Of a DNA stretch of 23,859 bases, positions 18,024 through 23,859 are shown piece after piece. Source of the stretch: Zopfochytrium polystomum. Its lineage: Eukaryota; Chytridiomycota; Chytridiomycetes; Chytridiales; Chytridiaceae. The stretch spans positions 1 through 23,859 of the forward strand of contig JAIVFJ010000566.1 in NCBI GenBank assembly GCA_025765615.1, written 5' to 3'. Position 1 is the first letter of the stretch; the number at the start of each line of letters is the position of its first letter. The notes under the pieces were generated by a model, which saw only the letters and a program-made list of their open reading frames with translations, searched no databases and was not told where the DNA came from. A program made the position numbers and the translations under genes.

Positions 18024-18902
18024 TCAGTCGGGCGCCTTGACAGTTATCTCCAACAAAACCACGCTTCCAAACCCGACCCCAAACACCTCTTCCTCCTCTC
18101 CTTCCTCGCAACCCTCCACCAACACCGTCGCGCCTTTCCCAACTTCAACGTCACCGTCATCCCTGATTCCCCTCGCCTCCAGCCCCCACCGGTCCAGCAA
18201 CATCTGGATCGACCGCTTCGCCGACCGGATGTGGTACGCGAGCACGCACCGCCGCGGCGGCAGACCAGCCGCCCGCGGCCGCCACAGGAAAAACGCGATC
18301 GTCGCGACCAGGTCGGCTACCGGCGCCCTCGAATAGATCAGGTCCGACCCCAGGAGCACGTCAAAGTCGAACGGGTCGCCGCCGTCGGCTCGCGCGGGCC
18401 ACGCCGGCGGCACGTCGCCCCAGCTCAGCCCCACGACCTCCACGATCGGCTCCTCCTCCTCATCCTCCTCCTCCTCCTCCGTCTCCTCCAGTGCATCCTT
18501 GCCGGCGGCCGCCCCCGCCGCCGCCTTCCTCCGCCGTCGTCGCCGCCGCCGCCGCCGCTCCCGCCGCTCCCTCCACGCCTCCGCGTTCCTCCCCACCGCC
18601 GCCCGCAGCGTCGCCAGCGTGCGCCCCGTCCGCGGGTCGCCCGGGTCCGCCGCGAGGTCCGTGAGGACCGCGCGCCGCGCGCCGCACGCGTACGCAGCGG
18701 TGAGACCCGCGAGCCCCGGGCCGGCGCCGAGCTCGAGCACCGCGCGGCCGCGGAGGTCGCCGAGCTCGAGCGCGCGGCGCCAGAGGTGCCGCGCGAGGAC
18801 CAGCGCCGACGGCCACGGGCGTGCGGCGTGGTAGGAGGAGGAGGAGGAGGTGGTGGTGGTGGTGTTGGCAGGGCCGTTGTGGTGGAGAAGGTGGATGGTC
18901 GG

Positions 18903-18940
<38 letters not shown>

Positions 18941-18989
18941 TGTTGTTGTCGATGAAGAAGAGGCGTGTAACGTGCGGGGGAGGGTCCAT
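18024..18989 (-). CDS. METTL21-type (methyltransferase family 16) protein methyltransferase
   Basis: A single-exon frame of 321 residues. A WPSALVLARHL segment (about 59-69) precedes motif I, VLELGAGPGLAGL (84-96), which binds S-adenosylmethionine. Further on DFDVLLGSDLIYS (208-220) contains the D-x-x-Y motif typical of the METTL21/VCPKMT/EEF2KMT lysine methyltransferases. The fold therefore suggests a cytosolic or nuclear enzyme that methylates lysines on elongation factors or chaperones; the target cannot be told from sequence. Two inserts are unusual: nine or ten Asp at 18-28, encoded by a GTC run on the plus strand, and an Arg-rich then Glu-rich block at 138-180 between core strands. The start at 18989 has a good context (GCGATGG). 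The frame stays open further upstream only as the antisense of the neighbouring repeat gene. Its start lies 34 bp from that gene's start. Confidence 0.85.
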
Positions 18990-19023
18990 CGCTGACCGCT
19001 TTGACAAGGTGAATAATACTATA
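18990..19023. promoter_or_regulatory. 34-bp head-to-head gap between two divergent start codons
   Basis: The inferred start codons of the methyltransferase (minus) and the second repeat gene (plus) are separated by only 34 bases. The two transcripts must either share a very compact bidirectional promoter or have overlapping 5' UTRs whose promoters lie inside each other's coding region. An unseen upstream exon for one gene is an alternative. Confidence 0.5.
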
Positions 19024-19791
19024 ATGCATATGAGTGGCCCGCTCTTGCTGCCCGCCGACGCCCTCGACGCGATCGCCCGGCTCCTCGCCCCCGCCCAGCG
19101 CTTCCGTTTCGCAACGCTGCACCGCCTCCCGTCGCTGCAGGCCGAGTCCTTCCGCGCCCGCCACGCCCTCGAGTTCGACGCCGCAAGCGTCCTCAACGAC
19201 ACCGCCCTCCTCGACCTCCTCTGGTCGCACTGCCGCTCGCGCAACCTGCAACCCCGATACACCCACACCGCCGTCGTCCACCCCTGCGAGGCCGGGAACG
19301 TCGCCGTCCTCCGCTGGTGGCTGAACGCCTCCCGCGACCTGCTCGCAAAGCACGTAGCGCTCTGCCTGGAGCGAGCAGGGACGAGCGGCCAAGTCCGCGT
19401 CCTCGACTGGTGGAAGGACGAGAGTGGAATCGCCCTCGAGTACGGCGAGGAACCCATCAACATGGCGTGCATGGCCGGTCAGGTTGACCTGCTGCAGTGG
19501 TGGAAGGACAGCGGCTTGCCGCTGGTTTACTCGTCGAGGGCGATTTTTCTTGCCGTCTGCTTTGGGCGCCTGAAGGTCTTGGAGTGGTGGAGAGACAGCG
19601 GGCTCCCGCTGAAGCTCAGCCGCGATGCGGTGACGACCGCGATCCGCGCCGGTTACTTGGAGATACTTTACTTTTGGATTGAAAGCGAGTGGAACCTCTT
19701 TCTGTCGACCAGCGAGATGCTGCAGGAGGCGAGGGAAGTAGGGGATGAAGTCTTGGAGTGGGCCGTTGAAAATGAAGAGTTTTGGGAGTAA
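19024..19791 (+). CDS. ankyrin-like WWKDSG repeat protein, second copy
   Basis: A single-exon frame of 255 residues. The start at 19024 (A at -3) is followed by a second ATG two codons on. Residues 6-45 (LLPADALDAIARLL...) match the N-terminus of the gene at 20045-20905 and look F-box-like. The EFDAAS...NDxALLDLLWSHCRxRxLQPxYT block (50-80) is nearly the same in both genes, so they are close paralogues. Trp-Trp pairs at 98, 129, 159 and 188 and a Phe-Trp at 217 mark five repeats of 29-31 residues. The last repeat is degenerate and the C-terminus is acidic. The role is probably protein binding; if the F-box is real, it could recruit substrates to an SCF ubiquitin ligase. That is inference. Confidence 0.85.
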   Translation: MHMSGPLLLPADALDAIARLLAPAQRFRFATLHRLPSLQAESFRARHALEFDAASVLNDTALLDLLWSHCRSRNLQPRYTHTAVVHPCEAGNVAVLRWWLNASRDLLAKHVALCLERAGTSGQVRVLDWWKDESGIALEYGEEPINMACMAGQVDLLQWWKDSGLPLVYSSRAIFLAVCFGRLKVLEWWRDSGLPLKLSRDAVTTAIRAGYLEILYFWIESEWNLFLSTSEMLQEAREVGDEVLEWAVENEEFWE

Positions 19792-20044
19792 CTGATCTCC
19801 AGCGAGCTTCCAAGGTAATTGGCGATAGTAGTGTGTGCTTTTTGGGCGAGACCATCAGCGCCATCGCAAATGTGGTATGTAAATACACGCAGTACTGAAT
19901 ACACACCTGTATTCGTGTGCAAACGACCTGTCCTCGCCATTTTATTCACCAACATAGATCGCTTAAAAGAAGAAGAAGAAGAAGAAGGAGACGAAGAAGA
20001 AGAAGAAGAAGAAGAAGTAGAAGAAGAGGTCGCAAAAGCGCCTT
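19792..20044. other. convergent 3' region with (GAA)n
   Basis: No gene. Two convergent stops lie 253 bp apart. A GAA/GAG-rich run at about 19968-20030 fills much of it. Confidence 0.7.
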
Positions 20045-20905
20045 TTAGGAATAATTCAACACAAGTCGCCTGTTTGTATCCCAAATAGACCTGTTATCCA
20101 ACGCCACCGAAACACCTTGGAGCTCCTCGAGGCCTCGGCGGCCTGCAGCATCCTGGAGGAGGACATGAACATGTCCCATCCGCTCTTCCAGCCAAAAGTC
20201 CAGTACTTCGACGTGCCCGTTCCCCATGGCGCCGATCAGCGCCCTCTGGTACAGTTTCGGCTTGAGCCCGCTGTTCTTCCACCACCGCAGCACGTTCAGG
20301 TGTCCGTTCTTTGCCGCGTACTCGATCGCCAAGAACGAATACTGCATCTCGAGCCCGCTGTCCTTCCACCACTGCAGCGCCTCCACGCTGCCGAAAAAGC
20401 ACGCCTCGTCCACCGCCCCCGGCCCGTGATCGTCGAGCCCCGCCGCCCCGCTCTCCTTCCTCCACCACTCCAGCACCCCGACCTGGCCCCGCGCGCTCGC
20501 GCTCTGCACCCCGTCCGCTGCGAACCGCTGAGCCACCTCCGCCGCAGTCGACCGCCACCACCGAAGCGTCGCAAGGTGCCCGTTCGCGCTCGCGTACGCG
20601 ATCGCCTGCCGCGTGTACCCCGGCTGCAGCCCGCGCGCGCGGCAGTGCGACCAGAGGAGATCGAGCAGCGCGACGTCGTTGCGCGCGCTGGCGGCGTCGA
20701 ACTCGCGGTCCGGGTGCAGCGCCCGGAAGGAGGAAGCTTGCTGCGCGGGGAGACGGAGCAGCGTCGCGGCGCGGAGGCGGTCGTCGGGAGGGAGGAAGTC
20801 GCCAATGATCGAGTCGAGGACGTGGGCGGGGAGCAGCCGGAACGAGGCGGCGGGGGCGGGGGCGACGGCGGCCGTTGAAGCCGGCGGCATCGTTGTGGTG
20901 GTCAT
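20045..20905 (-). CDS. ankyrin-like WWKDSG repeat protein, third copy
   Basis: A single-exon frame of 286 residues, taking the ATG at 20905 that opens MTTTTMPPAS. The frame is open for 429 more bases upstream but that part has no family resemblance. Residues 24-58 (LLPAHVLDSIIGDFL...) correspond to residues 8-42 of the gene at 19024 and are F-box-like. Trp-Trp pairs at 116, 147, 179 and 208 and Phe-Trp at 237 mark five repeats of 29-32 residues, the last ones close to the shared consensus (NGHLNVLRWWKNSGLK, NGHVEVLDFW). The C-terminal 45 residues are unique. It arose with the 19024 gene by local duplication and inversion, and the two converge. Confidence 0.85.
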   Translation of the reverse strand: MTTTTMPPASTAAVAPAPAASFRLLPAHVLDSIIGDFLPPDDRLRAATLLRLPAQQASSFRALHPDREFDAASARNDVALLDLLWSHCRARGLQPGYTRQAIAYASANGHLATLRWWRSTAAEVAQRFAADGVQSASARGQVGVLEWWRKESGAAGLDDHGPGAVDEACFFGSVEALQWWKDSGLEMQYSFLAIEYAAKNGHLNVLRWWKNSGLKPKLYQRALIGAMGNGHVEVLDFWLEERMGHVHVLLQDAAGRRGLEELQGVSVALDNRSIWDTNRRLVLNYS

Positions 20906-21597
20906 GGGGTGTGAGCAAGCGTGTGTGTCTGTCGGCTGCTGGGCCTTCCTTCCCGAGTGTGTGTCTCTTTTGCACCGAATCCCATCTCCCCCAGAAGAAG
21001 AGACACTCGACCTGCCGCCCCAACCGCGATACCCTTCGTTGGTTGGCGATACCGCTAGGGGGGGGAGGCCGCCATGGTGCGGCAGCGATGGACCCTTGGC
21101 CGTGACCATGCGATGCACATTACTGATCATGCACGCATAAGGCCACGACGTTGAAGCTCTTTCGTTTTTTGGCAAAGATATCCTGGATGTGCTCGCGTTG
21201 CCAGATTTGGCGGGGAGCCAGAGCCAGATCAGGGGCGGCGTCGCCATTTCCGGCAGGTCGGAAGAAATCATGCTGGATGAGCGGAAACCCAGTGCGCGTG
21301 TTTTTGCTGGCGTGTTGCGAGTTTGGGGACCCACTGGGGCTAACGCTGTGCTCCCCCTCTTCTTTCTTCACCTTTTTTTCTTCTTCTTCTTTTGATACTC
21401 TCACGCACTACGCAGACGAGGCAGGCCAAGAAGGTCGGCGAAATCCACGGGGGCAAAGCTGCGAACTTGCGACCTTTTGACAAACCCCTTACATTGTCGC
21501 ATGATTATTGTTTTCCCTGCTTTATCCCCATCCGAGAATGCAGAGTAAGCGAGCAAGCGAGATTTGCTGGCCAAAAATGCGCCACAATAACAACGGG

Positions 21598-21638
<41 letters not shown>

Positions 21639-22267
21639 GGTGTTACGCGGGCGGGACTAGTAAGTCGGCCACACTTATCCTTCAGGTATTACTAATGGTT
21701 TGAGGCTGTTTGCCGCTGCTTGCTGACTGACTGACCATATTTCCTTCCATCCATCCATTCCATCCCAATCCAACTTTTTATTATTTATTTATTTATTTAT
21801 TTTTTTGTTTCTTTTCTTTTCTCCCTTTCTTTCTTCAATCCATCCCGTCCATCTGATTTCGAATAAATAAAAATTCAGGAGAAAAGCTTGTTCCTCCTTG
21901 CTGGCTTTGTTGACGGATTTTGTTCAGCAGCAAATGTTACATTGACATTGACATGTCAGTGTACAGCAAATACCAGAAGAATAAACAATGTCTCTCCTGG
22001 CCCTGAAGTCCGACACGTCCGAGGTCTCCAAGTCCGTCCTCCCCACGAGGGCGCATATAAAACCTTGGCCCTAAAAAAGTATTGAAGATCGTCTTCACCC
22101 AAGGAGGATATTATTTACACCTGCGACCACCCCGCCCGCCCCCGCCCCCCCGACGCTCACTCACTCACTCACTCACTCATTCACTCCCTCACTCACATCA
22201 TCTTCATCAAGTCTTGTTCGAGTCTTTCTTCGCAACACCCCCAACCAACGACCAACGAACGACCAAC

Positions 22268-22301
<34 letters not shown>

Positions 22302-22307
22302 CGCATC
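20906..22307. other. 1.4-kb intergenic region with simple repeats
   Basis: I see no gene. It holds the upstream region of the third repeat gene and the leader of the frameshifted methyltransferase gene. Simple repeats are (TTG)n at 21598-21639, ATTT repeats at about 21780-21800, (ACTC)n at about 22157-22190 and (AATC)n at about 22270-22301. The last two sit just before the ATG at 22308. Confidence 0.6.
21598..21639. repeat. (TTG)n microsatellite
   Basis: Fourteen tandem TTG triplets in non-coding sequence. Confidence 0.95.
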
Positions 22308-23282
22308 ATGGCATCACCATCCTCATCCAACAACAACACAACAACAACAACAACAAAGAAACTGAGCACCACCGCGACTAACGCATCCGACCAGATCGCT
22401 CTCATCAACGAGTACCTCACCGGTCCGCCCGCCGTCGAGCTCGTCCGCCAAATCGGCCTCGTCCACCGCCAAAAGGCACGTCCCGCCGCCGACGCCCATG
22501 CCCACCCTTGCGCATCCTCGACAACGCTTCCGGCATCGGCACCCTCGTCTTCCGCGCTCTGATCCCCAACCTCCCCGCCGACCAAATCGCCTCCATCACC
22601 CGCCGCCGATCTCGACGAAAACTACCTCGCCTTTCCTCCGCCGCCGCGTCCCCAAGGACCTCGCCACCAAGATCCACGCCGCCCGCCTCGACCAGCAGTC
22701 CCCCGGCCTTGAAAGCGACCACTTTGACTACGTCTTCAACAACTTTGGCGTCTTCTTCGCCCCGAGCGACGACCCCGTGCTGCGCGAAACCCTCCGCATG
22801 CTCAAGCCCCGCCTCCGGCGTCGCCGGTTTCACCTCGTGGAACAAGATCTCCTGGTGGACCGACGTCCTCCTCCCCGCCTTGAAAAAGCACCTCCCCGAC
22901 GCCCCACCACTCCCCGACCCAAAGGCCCTGTTCCCCCGGCCAGGCCTGGTTCGAGCCCGACACCGCCGCTCAGAGGCTGCGTGCCGCTGGCTTTGTCGAC
23001 GTCCACAGCGTCGTCTGGGGCTTCGTCCCCGACGTCGACCCCAAGGACTTTGCCCTGGCCTGCGCGCACTTGGCAAAGAGCGTCGCCGCGAGGGCGTGGA
23101 ACGAGGAGGCCAAGGCCAAGTATTTGGGCGAGATCGAGGGCGCGTTTTTGAGGTTTTTGGAGGAGGAGTTTGACGGCGGGCGATGGACGGGCCAAGATGA
23201 AGGCCGTGTTGACGTGGGGGCGCAAGGCGTAAACGAGGCGGCGTCCGCCCGTGGTAGTGAGGAGCGACGCAGTGTGGTGTGA
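22308..23282 (+). pseudogene. SAM-dependent methyltransferase gene with multiple frameshifts
   Basis: Conserved methyltransferase segments follow in the right order but in changing frames: an N-terminal SDQIALINEYLTGPPAVELV (frame of the ATG at 22308), motif I RILDNASGIGTLVF (from 22511), ADLDENYLAF (near 22604-22633), FDYVFNNFGVFFAP and LRETLRMLKP (22725-22808), AGFTSWNKISWW (about 22824-22860), and AWFEPDTAAQRLRAAGF to the stop at 23280-23282. It looks like a class I enzyme of the fungal small-molecule or secondary-metabolism type; the substrate is unknown. The frame changes fall at short C or T runs: 22505-22509, 22599-22601, 22632-22634, 22807-22810 and 22933-22937. Four of the five are repaired by removing one base. 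If real, the gene is dead; if they are sequence errors, it encodes an intact protein of about 320 residues. Good conservation between the breaks favours error or very recent decay. Confidence 0.75.
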
Positions 23283-23490
23283 CGACTCCGACTCCATCGA
23301 GAGATTTACAATAGAAACATAAACAACTCTTAAACTCGCCCGCCGTTCCAATGAGTTTTTCTGAAGCGTCTTTCAGTGGATCGACCGATCCGAAAAGCGG
23401 ATCGATTGCTACATAGATCTGGTCGTAGCTTGCTCGTCCACCGTCGGCTCAACAGGCGGCGGAGGCGGGATGGATGTGATTGGAAGGCTG

Positions 23491-23529
<39 letters not shown>

Positions 23530-23859
23530 CGTCAACAGAAAACGAAAAAGTCATTGTTGACAAGGTGAGAGGCCGAGAGAGAGCGCGCGATGCGTGGATT
23601 GCCCTCCCTAGTCTCGCATCGCCCGCCCAGTCTCTCACATCGAGGAGATGGATCTTGATTGATAGCTTCTATCCCTCCAAGCAAATCTCGGTGTGACCGT
23701 TTTCGTGTGTCGGCTCGCCATCTCGTTTGATCTCTCACGCCTCGCATTCTGGATTAGTTAATCTCCCCTCGAATCCCATCTCTCACATCAACGGTGGCTC
23801 TGTTAGATTTCTCGATCCTTCCAACGTAAGCATGATCTCATTCAGAGTGATTGCTTGAC
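23283..23859. other. non-coding end of the window
   Basis: No gene is recognisable. It contains a GT-rich microsatellite at about 23490-23522 and a 7-bp inverted repeat (CGATCCG 23386-23392, CGGATCG 23398-23404, loop AAAAG). Confidence 0.5.

Noticed and set aside
18990..19472. 161-residue N-terminal extension of the methyltransferase
   Set aside because: It is the antisense of the second repeat gene, and the enzyme family needs no such extension.
20906..21334. 143-residue N-terminal extension of the third repeat gene
   Set aside because: No similarity to the sister genes, whose leaders start with the Met-Thr/Pro segment matched at 20905.

Overview
The window is nuclear DNA of a eukaryote, most likely a zoosporic (chytrid-like) fungus. 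The clues are a eukaryotic tRNA-Gln with internal A and B boxes, spliceosomal GT-AG introns of 57 to 212 nt, debris of a chromodomain-bearing Ty3/gypsy element, an SFP1/JAZF1-type C2H2 zinc finger, and three genes built from short WWKDSG repeats of a kind I associate with chytrid genomes. Splice junctions were inferred by eye from consensus sites, reading phase and family conservation; no transcript data were available. The lineage call is an inference.

Positions 1-5400 are repeat-rich and hold no intact protein gene. They contain tRNA-Gln(CUG) at 1562-1633 (minus), a degenerate intron-bearing tRNA-Ile(UAU)-like sequence at 2652-2747 (minus), a complete solo LTR at 2800-3151 with 5-bp target duplications and an internal heat-shock-element-like array, a cluster of hairpins with three-base loops at 3518-3689, and a broken 3' end of a chromovirus integrase with chromodomain at 4562-5370 (minus).

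Positions 5897-9660 hold the most interesting gene. Eleven exons on the plus strand join in phase into one protein of about 945 residues: an N-terminal TIR domain, a middle domain I do not recognise, a proline-rich linker, and a full Hsp70 nucleotide-binding domain plus the beta part of the substrate-binding domain, without the helical lid. One extra C in a CCCC run inside the conserved VPAYF motif breaks the frame in this copy. If the frame is intact in the organism, the protein couples a TIR signalling or NADase-type module to an Hsp70 ATPase. That suggests a sensor or chaperone-gated effector, possibly in immunity or stress, but the function is not shown.

Positions 10139-12822 (minus) encode an 823-residue, very low-complexity Pro/Gln/His/Ser-rich protein with one C2H2 finger near its C-terminus, convergent with the TIR-Hsp70 gene. 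Positions 12823-15503 are non-coding as far as I can see, with several microsatellites. A small secreted six-cysteine protein follows at 15504-15968.

Positions 16380-20905 form a cluster: three genes of ankyrin-like WWKDSG repeats (16380-17543 minus, 19024-19791 plus, 20045-20905 minus) and a METTL21-type protein methyltransferase (18024-18989 minus). The methyltransferase start codon lies only 34 bp from that of the middle repeat gene, head to head. After a microsatellite-rich gap, 22308-23282 contains a second, unrelated SAM-dependent methyltransferase gene whose conserved segments are spread over all three frames. The last 577 bases show no gene.
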